The notes: a model not told the origin generated them from the sequence alone. 64,000 nucleotides of DNA from JAJPKK01 sp963787675 (GCA_963787675.1 CAWBDV010000004.1:372001-436000), one strand, 5' to 3'. Shown: positions 34,384-43,551, numbered from the stretch's first letter. Translations and numbers: made by a program.

Positions 34384-34890
34384 TCAAGGATCGATCTTCA
34401 AATAGGCGGAATGGCATCCGTCGCACGCTTTCTGAAGCGCCGCATGGTCCGTCCTGAACGCGGCCGCGTTCTCCGCGCGGCTCAGATTGTAGGCGGCCTT
34501 GGAGGCAGCGCTCGCTTGAGCGTAGAAATCCGCGAACTTGGTCCACACATCGGGTGACGCAAAGGTGTCGGTCGCCGGATCGCGGTCGGCCCCCTGCTTC
34601 CACTGGTTGGTCGCCGGCGGAAAGAGATGCGGGAAGGCCATCATCATGATCGAGATGGTGTCGGCAAAACCCTTGCCCTTCTCGAGATCGATCTTTTCCG
34701 TCGCCGTCATGGTGGTGAGTTCATCCATGTTGGCGCCGATCGCATCCATCAACGTCTTGCGTGCGAAAATCGCGTCCTTCGCGGTGGCAGCGCTTTGATC
34801 CTGTGCGGACGAGCCCGCCACGCCCGCGATCACAATCAGCACGGCAGCAACCGCGCCGCGCCACGCGCAGATCAATTGTCGATTGGTCAT
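34384..34890 (-). CDS. Cytochrome c' (four-helix c-type cytochrome)
   Basis: 168 residues from ATG 34890, which has GGAGGAGAAACGGGA upstream. Signal peptide cut after 'SSAQ', helices rich in Ala/Met ('ARKTLMDAIGANMDELTTM', 'SIMMMAFPHLFPPATNQW'), and one C-terminal CxxCH (CDGCHSAY). Cytochromes c' bind NO and CO and may also carry electrons. It is the first gene of the leftward cluster, so the promoter probably lies in the AT-richer DNA around 34990-35050. Confidence 0.9.
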   Translation of the reverse strand: MTNRQLICAWRGAVAAVLIVIAGVAGSSAQDQSAATAKDAIFARKTLMDAIGANMDELTTMTATEKIDLEKGKGFADTISIMMMAFPHLFPPATNQWKQGADRDPATDTFASPDVWTKFADFYAQASAASKAAYNLSRAENAAAFRTDHAALQKACDGCHSAYLKIDP

Positions 34891-35595
34891 TCCCGTTTCT
34901 CCTCCCGCGCTCCCCGCACGATACGGCGGGGTTTGCTTTGCCAGGTGTCCCATCGATGCTCGCCGCGACTCTAGGAACACAAGTCCGATCGGCTAGCGAC
35001 GCGTTGCAGCGCTACCAACCATTTTAATTATACGCACGTATCTGCCGCAACAGTGCGCACCTTGAGAGCGCGTTACATTGCTCGGGACGAACCATAGTCC
35101 CCCTCACCATGAACGATGGTGCTCACGTCGCCGAACACCAGAGCCCCCTGCGCGTCGATCTCTTCCAAGCTCTCTTGCCGCCAGTTGTATTGTGGCGAGA
35201 AAGCAGGCCTTTGATCTAAATCATCTGGCGCCGCAGCATCGGCCGGCCGGCGCCAAACGCGCCGAGCCCCTTTTGACGCACGATTTTGACCATTCGCGCA
35301 GCCACAGGTCGTCATCGGGAACTCTGCGAAGTCACGATCGTGCCTGAAATTTTTCACACAATGGCTTGGTTTACGGATTGTCTTGGTTAAACGACTCGGG
35401 TCCATATTCGTGGGGGTTGACGGTGTGGATCGGTTGGGTCGGCTGGTAATCGACTTGGGACTGGTCAAACGGCGCTGGGTCAACGGTAACTTGTCAAAAC
35501 ACTCCGTACTCGTGCGGCTTGATGAGCGGCGTTTGATGCTGTGAAGGCGTGGGGAAGGGGCCTTGTGCCCCGAGGTTGGGGGTAGACGGCCACAT
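34891..35595. other. Intergenic region, 705 bases
   Basis: Divergent spacer between the leftward cytochrome cluster and the rightward DUF4169 gene. AT-rich DNA at about 35020-35045 may hold the leftward promoter. On the leftward strand about 35375-35560 reads as protein-like with one in-frame stop (see findings). A 219-codon leftward frame (35073-35732) overlaps DUF4169 and lacks credible composition. No tRNA or small RNA is recognised. Confidence 0.4.
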
Positions 35596-35799
35596 ATGGC
35601 TGAGATCGTTAATCTCCGCAGAGCCCGTAAGCGCGTCGCTCGTCGGCGCGATGAGGAGCGTGCCAGTGCGGCACGAGTTTCCCACGGTATGTCGAAGGCT
35701 GAGCGCGCGCTCGCCCGGACGGAACGCGACAAGTTCCGTCACGACCTCGACGCGCACCGTATCGAGACAGGAGAAACCGATGAAATCGCCCGTCGTTAA
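35596..35799 (+). CDS. DUF4169 small basic protein
   Basis: 67 residues, 'MAEIVNLRRARKRVARRRDE' followed by 'SKAERALARTERDKFRHDLDAH'. This highly charged, all-helical small protein is conserved in alphaproteobacteria, often beside a ribbon-helix-helix gene, as here. It overlaps the next start by 20 bases. Function unknown; the basic N-terminus suggests nucleic acid binding but nothing proves it. Confidence 0.82.
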   Translation: MAEIVNLRRARKRVARRRDEERASAARVSHGMSKAERALARTERDKFRHDLDAHRIETGETDEIARR

Positions 35800-36076
35800 G
35801 CGCTCCATCGTGATTGCAGGTCACAAAACGAGCGTGAGCTTGGAAGACGCCTTCTGGACCGGGTTAAAGGAAATTGCCGGCAAACGCGATCTGACGCTCT
35901 CGGACATGGTGGCAACCATCGACCAGGAGCGCCGGCATGGCAACTTGTCGTCGGCGATTCGCCTTTTCGTGCTCGACTACTATCGCGGTGGCGATGGCAG
36001 CGCGCACGTCGAAACGAAGGCTCCGGTCATCGCCGCCGGTGCGAGCCGCGTCGAGCAGGCGCTGCGCGCCGACTGA
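35780..36076 (+). CDS. Ribbon-helix-helix domain protein
   Basis: 98 residues from ATG 35780 with ACAGGAGAAACCG upstream. 'VVKRSIVIAGHKTSVSLEDAFWTGL' supplies the beta strand and first helix, 'DLTLSDMVATIDQERRHGNLSSAIRLFVLDYY' the second, as in the RHH_4 (COG4321) family. A dimeric DNA-binding role is expected. Co-transcribed with the overlapping DUF4169 gene; in many relatives the pair sits near fumC and sspB, here only sspB is within 5 kb. Confidence 0.85.
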   Translation: MKSPVVKRSIVIAGHKTSVSLEDAFWTGLKEIAGKRDLTLSDMVATIDQERRHGNLSSAIRLFVLDYYRGGDGSAHVETKAPVIAAGASRVEQALRAD

Positions 36077-36260
36077 GCCGCCTTTGCGGTCTTAGTTAGC
36101 AGGCTGCCGCGGCTTCGAACCGGATCGGCACGGGGTTTCTTGTGACCCCGTCGTCCGCTTCCTCGTCAGGAAGTCAACGGGGCTTTGCGTCGACGGAGCG
36201 CAGCCGACTGCCGTGCTTGTCGGGGCCCAGAGAAAAAGCGGGTCAGCCGCCCGGCGCGCC

Positions 36261-37250
36261 CTAAGTCGCGACCGGGAGCGAGTAGACCGATCGGCTTGCT
36301 GTCATGAACAGGCGGCCGCGCCGGTAGCCGCCGAAGCAGAGGTTGCCGCAGCGCTCCGGCAGGATGATGCGGCCGATCAGCTTGCCCGCGGGGTTGAAGA
36401 CCATGACGCCGTCATAGCCTTCGCCCGCCGACGACGCGCACCACAGATTGCCTTCGATATCGACCTTCATACCGTCGCTCTGGCCGACCTCGATCGGCGC
36501 GAAGACGCGGCCGTTGGCGAGACGCGTGCCGTCGCCGACCACGTCGAACACGCGGATCTGCGGCGGCGTCGAACCGTCCTCGATGATGTAGAGCTTCGTC
36601 TCGTCGGGCGAGAAGGCAAGCCCATCGGGGCGGTTGATGTCGCCCGCGACGAGGTCGAGCCGTCCTGACTTGTCGAGGCGGTAGACGTTGGTAGGCAGTT
36701 CCTGGTCGCCGACGCTGCCGTTGTAGTTGTTGCGGATACCGTATGGCGGATCGGTGAACCAGATAAAGTCGTCCGACTTCACCGCGACGTCGTTCGGTGA
36801 ATTGAGCGGCTTGCCCTCGAAACGGTCGGCGAGCGTGGTGATCGTGCCGTCGTATTCGGTGCGCGTGACGCTGCGGGTGCGGTGCTCGCAGCAGATGAGA
36901 CGGCCCTGGCGATCGCGGGTCGCGCCGTTCGATTGGTTCGACGGTTTGCGGAACACGCTGACCGCGCCCGTCTCCTCGTCCCAGCGCATCATGCGGTTGT
37001 TCGGGATATCGCTCCAGACGAGATAGCGCGCGTCGCCGAACCACACCGGTCCTTCGGCCCAGACCATGCCGGTGGCGATGCGCTCGACGCCGACGATGTT
37101 GGCCCTGTGCTTGGCAAAGCTCGGATCAAGCACCTTGATCGCGGGGTCCGGATAACGCGCCGGCTCCCAGTCGGCGAGTGCCGTGCGCGTGAAACCTGAT
37201 GCCGCGCTCGCGGCCCCCGCGCCAAGTGCCGCGCGTCTCGTCATCTCCAT
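36261..37250 (-). CDS. SMP-30/gluconolactonase-family protein, Tat-exported
   Basis: 329 residues. N-terminal twin-arginine signal 'TRRAALGAGAASAASG'. The propeller carries the SMP-30 metal-site residues in 'ATGMVWAEGPVWFGDARYLV', 'NSPNDVAVKSDDFIWFTDPP' and 'NRPDGLAFSPDETKLYIIED'. Family members are Ca/Zn-dependent lactonases acting on aldonolactones. GGGAGACATCC precedes the ATG. Its neighbour across a 215-base gap is a dehydrogenase, and sugar-acid catabolism would link the two, though they are divergent. Confidence 0.9.
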   Translation of the reverse strand: MEMTRRAALGAGAASAASGFTRTALADWEPARYPDPAIKVLDPSFAKHRANIVGVERIATGMVWAEGPVWFGDARYLVWSDIPNNRMMRWDEETGAVSVFRKPSNQSNGATRDRQGRLICCEHRTRSVTRTEYDGTITTLADRFEGKPLNSPNDVAVKSDDFIWFTDPPYGIRNNYNGSVGDQELPTNVYRLDKSGRLDLVAGDINRPDGLAFSPDETKLYIIEDGSTPPQIRVFDVVGDGTRLANGRVFAPIEVGQSDGMKVDIEGNLWCASSAGEGYDGVMVFNPAGKLIGRIILPERCGNLCFGGYRRGRLFMTASRSVYSLPVAT

Positions 37251-37379
37251 GGATGTCTCCCTTCGTTACGCTCAACCCTGTTCGCCTGTCCGATGGCAAT
37301 GAAGGCTATACCGGCGGTGCATGGGCAAGAAAGAGCCATCTTGCACGCGCTGCCCGCGACGACGGGCCTCGACCATTGG

Positions 37380-37415
37380 CTTAGCTCCGCGATCTGGCTT
37401 AGCTCCGCGATCTGG
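37380..37415. repeat. Tandem 18-base duplication
   Basis: CTTAGCTCCGCGATCTGG occurs twice back to back (37380-37397, 37398-37415) in the divergent spacer between the SMP-30 gene and the DUF1932 dehydrogenase. It is a perfect duplication. It may be a slippage event in the assembly or a local expansion; its closeness to the rightward promoter could affect spacing. Confidence 0.6.
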
Positions 37416-37465
37416 ACTCCGTTGCCGTCATCGGCCACCCTCCGCGAAACATTCCGGAGATAACG

Positions 37466-38350
37466 ATGAGCCTCAATGTTGCGATCATTGCGCCAGGCGA
37501 AATGGGCGCAGCAGTCGGCGCCCGCCTCGCCGAGCGCGGCGTGCGCGTCACCACTTCGCTCACCGGGCGCTCGGGCGCGAGCGCGGCACGGGCCGAGCGC
37601 GCCAGCATGGTTTCGGTCGACGACGACGATGTGCTGGTGCGCGACGCGGATTTCGTGCTGTCGATCGTGCCCCCGGGCGACGCCATCCGGCTCGCCGGGC
37701 GCCTCGCTCCCGCGCTTGCGCGTGCCGACCGCAAGCCCATTTACGTCGACTGCAATGCGATCGCGCCTGATACGGCCGAACAGCTTGGCGTCGTGCTCGC
37801 CGACACCGGCTGCCGTTATGTCGATGGCGGCATCATCGGGCCGCCGCCGCAGCCGAATTCCACCTCGACCCGCATCTATGTCTCAGGGCCGACGGCAAAC
37901 GAGGTGGCGCGGCTCAATGACTTCGGGCTCTCGATCCGTCCGCTGACGGGGCCGATCGGCGCCGCGTCGGCATTGAAGATGTCCTATGCCGGCATCACCA
38001 AGGGCTTCACCGCGGTCGGCGCCGCGATGGCGCTTGGCGCGTCCCGCGCCGGCTGCGCGGAAGCCTTGCATGCCGAACTCGCGCTGAGCCAGCCGCAGCT
38101 TCTCGGCTGGCTCTCACGCCAAGTGCCGCGCATGTATCCGAAGGCCTATCGCTGGGTCGCGGAAATGGAGGAGATCGCTCATTTCCTCGGCAAGGGCTCG
38201 CCGTCGGGCGAAATGTACGAGGCCGTCGCACAGCTCTATTCAGAACTTGCCGAAGCGGCGAAGACGCCGGCGGCGCCGGACGGTCTCATCGCGCCGCTGT
38301 CGGATTTCTTCGGCACGAGCGAGGAGGGTCAGGCCCGCAAACGCGCCTGA
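37466..38350 (+). CDS. NAD(P)-dependent beta-hydroxyacid dehydrogenase-like protein (DUF1932)
   Basis: 294 residues; GGAGATAACG before ATG 37466. N-terminal Rossmann fold 'VAIIAPGEMGAAVGARLAERG' (GxGxxG variant PGEMGA), 'ADFVLSIVPPGDAIRLAGRL' and the beta-strand 'CNAIAPDTAEQLGVVL'. The C-terminal helical DUF1932 domain has 'GAASALKMSYAGITKGFTAV' containing the conserved Lys-x-x-x-Asn/Tyr region of 6-phosphogluconate/hydroxyisobutyrate dehydrogenases. Likely a 3-hydroxyacid or imine-reducing dehydrogenase; the substrate cannot be inferred. Confidence 0.87.
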   Translation: MSLNVAIIAPGEMGAAVGARLAERGVRVTTSLTGRSGASAARAERASMVSVDDDDVLVRDADFVLSIVPPGDAIRLAGRLAPALARADRKPIYVDCNAIAPDTAEQLGVVLADTGCRYVDGGIIGPPPQPNSTSTRIYVSGPTANEVARLNDFGLSIRPLTGPIGAASALKMSYAGITKGFTAVGAAMALGASRAGCAEALHAELALSQPQLLGWLSRQVPRMYPKAYRWVAEMEEIAHFLGKGSPSGEMYEAVAQLYSELAEAAKTPAAPDGLIAPLSDFFGTSEEGQARKRA

Positions 38351-38401
38351 CCCATAACTTCGACCGATCGCAGTGAGCCGCATGGTTTGCGGCATGACCT
38401 G

Positions 38402-38884
38402 CTACTTGAGCTGGTCGGCGACCTTGGCGATGCCCGCCTTGGCGCAAGCTTCTTCCTTTGGCTGGCCGCCGACGGCGCCGCTCAGACCGACGCCGCCAAT
38501 CGTTTCCTCGCCAACATTGATCGGCATGCCGCCGCCGAGCGGGATGACTTCGGCAAGCATCCGTTGGCCCACATTGGTGGTCTCGGTGCGCTTCGCCCAG
38601 TCCGCCGACGGCTGCCGGAAGGTGCGCGCGGTATAGGCCTTGCGGCGGGCCAGCTCGATATTGTGCGGATTCGCGTTATCGCCCTGGAGGAAGACGCGCA
38701 GCCGTCCGGCGCGGTCGACCACCGCGACAGAGGTATTGTCGCCGCATTCGGCGATCGCCGCTTCCGCGATCGTCAAAGCCATGCGCAGCGATACGTCACG
38801 CTGCGTCAGCACCTGGGCATTGGGGGAGCCGGAGCCGACTACGAGGGCACAAGCTGCGGCAGCGGTGGCCAAACGAAACGACAT
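38402..38884 (-). CDS. GlcG/HbpS-family exported protein
   Basis: 160 residues with signal peptide (cut near 'SGSPNA-Q'). 'ALTIAEAAIAECGDNTSVAVVDRAGRLRVFL' and 'ELARRKAYTARTFRQPSADW' and 'GGMPINVGEETIGGVGLSGA' are the GlcG/HbpS landmarks. HbpS binds heme; GlcG-like proteins occur in glycolate and propanediol loci. Role here is unknown. It is leftward, convergent with the DUF1932 gene. Confidence 0.88.
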   Translation of the reverse strand: MSFRLATAAAACALVVGSGSPNAQVLTQRDVSLRMALTIAEAAIAECGDNTSVAVVDRAGRLRVFLQGDNANPHNIELARRKAYTARTFRQPSADWAKRTETTNVGQRMLAEVIPLGGGMPINVGEETIGGVGLSGAVGGQPKEEACAKAGIAKVADQLK

Positions 38885-38969
38885 GAACTTATCCTCCCTT
38901 GGGTACTTCGGTTGTTGATCAAGATTCTACGAGCACCCTGCGTTGAATGTGAAGCGGGCGCTGCGGCCG

Positions 38970-39401
38970 TTAATTGTCCTTGTTGGGGTCTTCGGTCGTC
39001 CACCTCCATTTGAGGTTGGTCTCGGTGACCTTGTTGGCTTGCTTCATCGCTTCCGGGGTGATCGTTTCGAACACTTTGCCCTTTGGTCCGGTGACTCGAA
39101 CGGTCGAATTGATCACCAGCCACTTACCCCCGATTTCGCAAGTGTAGGGTGCGACGCGCTCGCCGCCAAGATTATCCCATGGCCCGGGGAAGCGCATGCC
39201 GTCGCAGATCACGTCATCCATTTTCTTTTTCGCGGCAGCAAGCGCCGCGTTGACCTCGCTTTGCAATTTCGGAGTCTTGGCGATGAGCGTCTTGATATCG
39301 CTTAGCGGCAGACTGCCCATTTGACCGAGCTTGCTGCTGTCGAAGGCGAATGCCGGCGTGATCGTAACGAAAGCGGCAATCAGCATCAGTCTCAAAATCA
39401 T
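38970..39401 (-). CDS. Exported hypothetical protein
   Basis: 143 residues from ATG 39401 with GGAAGGAAACGGA upstream; the longer frame to 39476 is not supported. Signal peptide cut after 'TPAFA'. The mature protein has 'LPLSDIKTLIAKTPKLQSEV', 'CDGMRFPGPWDNLGGERVAPYTCEIG' and two cysteines likely to pair. I do not recognise the family. The 85-base gap to the GlcG-like gene allows co-transcription. Confidence 0.7.
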   Translation of the reverse strand: MILRLMLIAAFVTITPAFAFDSSKLGQMGSLPLSDIKTLIAKTPKLQSEVNAALAAAKKKMDDVICDGMRFPGPWDNLGGERVAPYTCEIGGKWLVINSTVRVTGPKGKVFETITPEAMKQANKVTETNLKWRWTTEDPNKDN

Positions 39402-39538
39402 TCCGTTTCCTTCCCCGCGCGCAATCTGCGCCGGCGGATAGTAGCGTTTTTCCAACGGCTCGGAAGGGCTGCTCAACGGAACTTTTCGGTTCGATCTCTG
39501 TTGCTTACCTCAGGCGAATCTGAGGCTGGAGCGGCATC

Positions 39539-39706
39539 ATGCTGACGATCCTGATCATTGTGTTGCTCATTCTGATGCTTGGCGGCGGTGGATACTACGG
39601 GCATCGGCGGTATGGCGCCGGCGGCCTGGGCGGCGTGCTTGGATTTGTTCTGGTCATCATCCTCGTGCTGTGGCTGGTCGGCGCGCTTGCGCCGGGACAC
39701 GTTTAA
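39539..39706 (+). CDS. DUF3309-like 55-residue membrane peptide
   Basis: 55 residues from ATG 39539 (CTGGAGCGGCATC upstream) to TAA 39706. Two hydrophobic helices ('MLTILIIVLLILMLGG', 'GFVLVIILVLWLVGALA') flank a Gly/Tyr/Arg turn ('GYYGHRRYGAGGLGG'), the pattern of DUF3309 small inner-membrane proteins. They are common in Hyphomicrobiales and often stress-induced, function unknown. It runs against the leftward FAD monooxygenase stop. Confidence 0.75.
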   Translation: MLTILIIVLLILMLGGGGYYGHRRYGAGGLGGVLGFVLVIILVLWLVGALAPGHV

Positions 39707-39742
39707 GTGCCCGGCGGCTCAGCTTTGTCTGAGAAGAAGGCG

Positions 39743-40964
39743 TCAGGCCTCCAGAAATTCGAGCGTCGCGGTCTCGGCCAGCGTTGCTTCCGGAGGACGG
39801 AAGCGGTCCGCGTTCGCGCGCTCTTCCGCTGTGGTTAGACGAGGCTGGAGGCAGGCGCCGAGTTCGCGGGCACGGGCGATGATGCGTTGGCCCAGCGCGA
39901 GCTGCGTCGAATTCCATTTCCCGCAATGCGGCCTCGACGTTGCCGGCCTTGCCGAGAGAGCGCGCGAGCGCCAGCACATCCTGGGCGGCCTTGGCGACCC
40001 CCGCGCCTACATGCGGACGCGCCACGAACGCCGCATCACCGATGATCGCGACGCGACCAAACGCCATGCGCGGCGCCGAGATGTCGTAGATCGCCTGCAG
40101 AATCGGCCGGCTGACAAGCCGCATCACGTCACGGAACTGGGGTGCCAGCACCGTTTCCGCGGCCGCGCGCATCTCCGCGATGACGTCGCGAGCGATCAGC
40201 GGCGGCGGAATCGAGACCGGGTGGGTTACGCCCTCTTCATCGGTCAGAAGACGCGCGAGCTGCGCTTCGTCGGCTGGCCGATACCAGACGACGTTGAAGC
40301 GGCGGTGCCCTGGGCGGAGATCATTGTTCGGCCCCGCTACGGGATAGCCGAGAATCTGCTCTCCCGGCGGCAGGCAGAACGACATGTAGTTGAACAAATC
40401 GCGGTGAAGCGTCGGCGTGAGCGCGGATTCCGGGACGAGCGCACGCCACGCCGCGTAGCCGGCATAGAGCGGCACGGTCGCCGGTAGAAAGTGGGCCCGG
40501 ACCGTGGATCGGAGGCCGTCGGCGCCGACCAACAGATCACCCTCCGCGCATCTACCGTCGGCAAACCGCGCAACAACGCTGTCTCCCAGCGGCTCAACCG
40601 CCACAAGCTCTTTGCCGTGATGATAGTGCTCGGACGGAAAAGCGCGGCGCAGCATGTCATAGAGGCGGTCCCACGCCGTGAGCGTTTGCCGGTAGGGATA
40701 TTCGAGCGCAAGCCGACCGTTGCGATCGAAGAAACGCCGCGTCGGCACCTCGACCCCAAGATCATGCTGCCAGGCGATCCCAGCGTCATCGAGCGCTTCG
40801 CACAGCAATGCATGGGTGACGATACCGGCGCCGCGGCCGGCGAGCGCCGCATCGACGCGCTCGAAAATATCGACCGCAAAGCCACGCCGGCGCAGCAGCA
40901 GCCCGGCAAACAGGCCCGCCAGCGATCCACCGATCACGATGACGCGGGCGGATAGCCCGCTCAT
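39743..40964 (-). CDS. FAD-dependent aromatic hydroxylase-like monooxygenase, frameshifted as sequenced
   Basis: From ATG 40964 (overlapping the upstream stop as ATGA). FAD motif 'VIVIGGSLAGLFAGLLLRRRG' (GxGxxG variant), 'DLLVGADGLRSTVR' (DG motif) and 'AIIGDAAFVARPHVGAG' (GD motif) identify a class A flavoprotein monooxygenase. The last 60 codons are in another frame: dropping one T near 39911-39914 gives 'REMESTQLALGQRIIARARELG' and ends 'LEFLEA' at 39743, a 406-residue protein. Probably a sequencing error. Substrate unknown; relatives hydroxylate phenolic or N-heteroaromatic acids. Confidence 0.85.
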
Positions 40965-43375
40965 GATGCCGTGACCGCGAAGCTCTGCGGCGTCCCGCCG
41001 AGGCGCCACAACTCGTGCATCTTGGTATAAGCCTGCTCGATGTGGCTGCGGTAGCGATCGATATTGAAGAGCGGCGCGGTCGTTCGGTTCTCATCAAGGC
41101 GACGCTTGCAGTCGGCAAGGAACTCAGGCTCGGTCGCGAGCCGCATCGCCAAAGCCTCATAGGCCGCAAGATCCGGCGCGATCAGGTCCGGCAGGCCGAT
41201 CGCCGTCAGCAGGCTCGCGCCGACCCGACCCGGAAACGCCTTTCCCTTGCAGGTGACGAACGGCAGACCTGTCCATAGCGCGTCGCTTGCAGTCGTATGC
41301 GCATTGTAGGGCAGCGTATCGAGGAAGACGTTCGCAAGACGATGCCGTGCCAGGTGCTCGGCATGCGGCACGCGGTCTGCAAAGACGAGACGCGACGGAT
41401 CGATCTTGAGCGCCGCTGCCGCATCGCGTAGCCGATTGCTGGCCGCTTCGTTCGCGCGCAGAAGCCACAGCACACTGCCCTCGACGCGACTGAGCAGGCG
41501 CATCCACACCTCGAACACAGGCCGTCTGATCTTGAACGTGTTGTTGAAGCAGCAGAACACGAAGCCGGAGGCCGGCAGTCCGGCCGCCTCCCGTGTCGGC
41601 GTCTCCTCCGCAACGACCCGCTTGGTGTCGTTCGGCTGATAGCAGTCAGGCAGATGGACGATCTTCTCGGTCACATATTGCTGTTCGTCGAGCGGCAGCA
41701 CGATCGGATCGGCAATCAGGTAATCCATGAACAGCGCCGCCATGGTGCCCGGATAGCCGAGATAGTTCACCTGGAGCGGGGCGGCGCGGGCGGCAAAAAT
41801 GCCGGGGCGACAATCCTGCGTGTAGCCCTTGAGATCGATGGCGATGTCGGTACCGAGGTCGCGGATCAGCTTCGCCGCGGCGGCGTCGGTCATTCCAGCG
41901 ACATCGTGGAAATCGTCGAACGCCGCGAGGAGACGGGCCCTCATCTCGCTCAAATCGTCGCCGCCGAGCGCGATCCCGGTCACGGTGAATTTGGTGCGGT
42001 CATGCCGCTCGATCAGGTCGGCGATCAAATGAGCGGTGGCGTGGTTGCTGAAATCGGCCGACACGTAGGCGAGCTTGATCGTGCCGTCGCGCTTCACGAG
42101 ACCAGCCCGCGACACCGGTGAGGGCGCCGGCAGTTCCTTGCGCACGAAGTTCACGGCCGCGGACGCGTGCAGGCGCGGCTCGTCGGTGAGATTGAGCATC
42201 AGGAACGGCGCCACCACCATTCCCGCTTCGGCCCGGCTGAGCACGTCCGCACCGTAGCGGTCGGTCTTGTCGAAATCGCACAGCGTCAGCGCCGTAAAAG
42301 CCGCACCGCCGAGCGCGTGAGGATTGCCGGGCTCGATCGCAAGGGCCTTCTCCTGACTGACGAGCGCCTCGGCGGGCTTTCCCGCGATCCGCAGCAGCTC
42401 GCCGCGCTCATAAAGCGCGCCGACATCGTCGGGCTTGAGGGCGAGCAGCTTTTCGAATCCAGCCAACGCCTCGTCGCGCCGGCCGAGATCGCGCAGCGCC
42501 GCGGCGCGATTGCGCAGCGCCGAAATGCTTTCCGGTGCAAACCTCAGCGCCTCCTCATAAGCAGCGAGCGCTTCGGCGATGCGTCCGACCTTGTGGGCGG
42601 CGCCGCCGAAATTGATCAGCACATCGACATGCTTGGCATTGCGGCTGATGGCGGTACGGGCGACAGCAAGCGCCTCCTCGTTGCGGTTGAGCATCAGCAG
42701 GATCGCGATCTTGTTGGTCAGCGCCCCGCCGTGATCCGGCTGCAACCTCAGCACCTCGTCATAGCTCGCGAGCGCCCGCGCGTGACGTCCGAGTTCCTTG
42801 AGGGCATTGCCGCGGTTGAACAGGGCCTGGGGCGAGTTCGAGCGCCATGTCAGCGCCTGATCGCAGCTTGCCAGCGCCTCTTCGACGCGGCCGAGATCAA
42901 GGAGCGCGGCGCCGCGGTTGCTGAGCGCGTCCGCATAGTCGAAACGCAATGCAAGCGCGCTCTCGTAGGCGGTCAGCGCCTCGGCCGGACGCGCGAGCGC
43001 CCGCAACGCATTCCCGCGATTGTTCAGCGCCTCGGGGACCGACGGCCGCAATGCGAGAGCGCGATCGGACTGAGCGAGCGCGCCGGCAAAGTCGCCGATG
43101 TCGTGCAAAGCGACGCCAAGATTGAGCGCCGCCTCGGAGGAGCGCGGCCGCAACTTGGCGGCAAACGTCAACAACGGCACGGCATCGGACGGCTTGCCCT
43201 GGGCAATCTTGATTACCCCGGCGAGATGCAGGGCGTCGAAATGTTCCGGATGGGCCTTCAGATAGCCGGCGCAGGCCGCCGCCGCCTCGTCCAGCCGGCC
43301 TTCTTCGTAACACTGGACCGCATGTTCAATGGCCCGGGGCAGTTCAGGGCCTTTGGATTCGGGCGGAAGCGACAT
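40961..43375 (-). CDS. TPR / SPINDLY-type O-linked N-acetylglucosamine transferase-like protein
   Basis: 804 residues from ATG 43375 (a TTG further upstream is less likely). The first half has about ten TPR units with regular 34-residue spacing ('EALNNRGNALRALARPAEAL', 'QALFNRGNALKELGRHARAL', 'ALRNRAAALRDLGRRDEALA'). The second half is the GT41/SPINDLY domain ('KLAYVSADFSNHATAHLIAD', 'VNYLGYPGTMAALFMDYLIA', 'FCCFNNTFKIRRPVFEVWMR', 'ANVFLDTLPYNAHTTASDAL', 'SLLTAIGLPDLIAPD'). It transfers a sugar to Ser/Thr of proteins or is a related glycosyltransferase; alphaproteobacterial targets include flagellar and surface proteins. Overlaps the FAD gene start by four bases. Confidence 0.92.
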   Translation of the reverse strand: MSLPPESKGPELPRAIEHAVQCYEEGRLDEAAAACAGYLKAHPEHFDALHLAGVIKIAQGKPSDAVPLLTFAAKLRPRSSEAALNLGVALHDIGDFAGALAQSDRALALRPSVPEALNNRGNALRALARPAEALTAYESALALRFDYADALSNRGAALLDLGRVEEALASCDQALTWRSNSPQALFNRGNALKELGRHARALASYDEVLRLQPDHGGALTNKIAILLMLNRNEEALAVARTAISRNAKHVDVLINFGGAAHKVGRIAEALAAYEEALRFAPESISALRNRAAALRDLGRRDEALAGFEKLLALKPDDVGALYERGELLRIAGKPAEALVSQEKALAIEPGNPHALGGAAFTALTLCDFDKTDRYGADVLSRAEAGMVVAPFLMLNLTDEPRLHASAAVNFVRKELPAPSPVSRAGLVKRDGTIKLAYVSADFSNHATAHLIADLIERHDRTKFTVTGIALGGDDLSEMRARLLAAFDDFHDVAGMTDAAAAKLIRDLGTDIAIDLKGYTQDCRPGIFAARAAPLQVNYLGYPGTMAALFMDYLIADPIVLPLDEQQYVTEKIVHLPDCYQPNDTKRVVAEETPTREAAGLPASGFVFCCFNNTFKIRRPVFEVWMRLLSRVEGSVLWLLRANEAASNRLRDAAAALKIDPSRLVFADRVPHAEHLARHRLANVFLDTLPYNAHTTASDALWTGLPFVTCKGKAFPGRVGASLLTAIGLPDLIAPDLAAYEALAMRLATEPEFLADCKRRLDENRTTAPLFNIDRYRSHIEQAYTKMHELWRLGGTPQSFAVTAS

Positions 43376-43551
43376 GGCGGCGAAAGACCGATCATTCCCA
43401 AACAATCATGGCCGCTGACGGCGACCTGCGAACTGCGACAGTCTATACCCGAGCGGAGCAACTATCGGCGCTTGGTTTCTTAAGCGCAGCAAGGTATCAA
43501 GCCAAGATCGAGCATTACCATCCGAAATAACGATGAAAGCGGAGTTTTGCC

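Noticed and set aside
35073..35732. 219-codon leftward frame in the cytochrome/DUF4169 spacer
   Set aside because: Overlaps DUF4169 on the other strand and has repetitive Arg/Ser composition; only the small PHEYG part seemed coding-like and that is a different frame.
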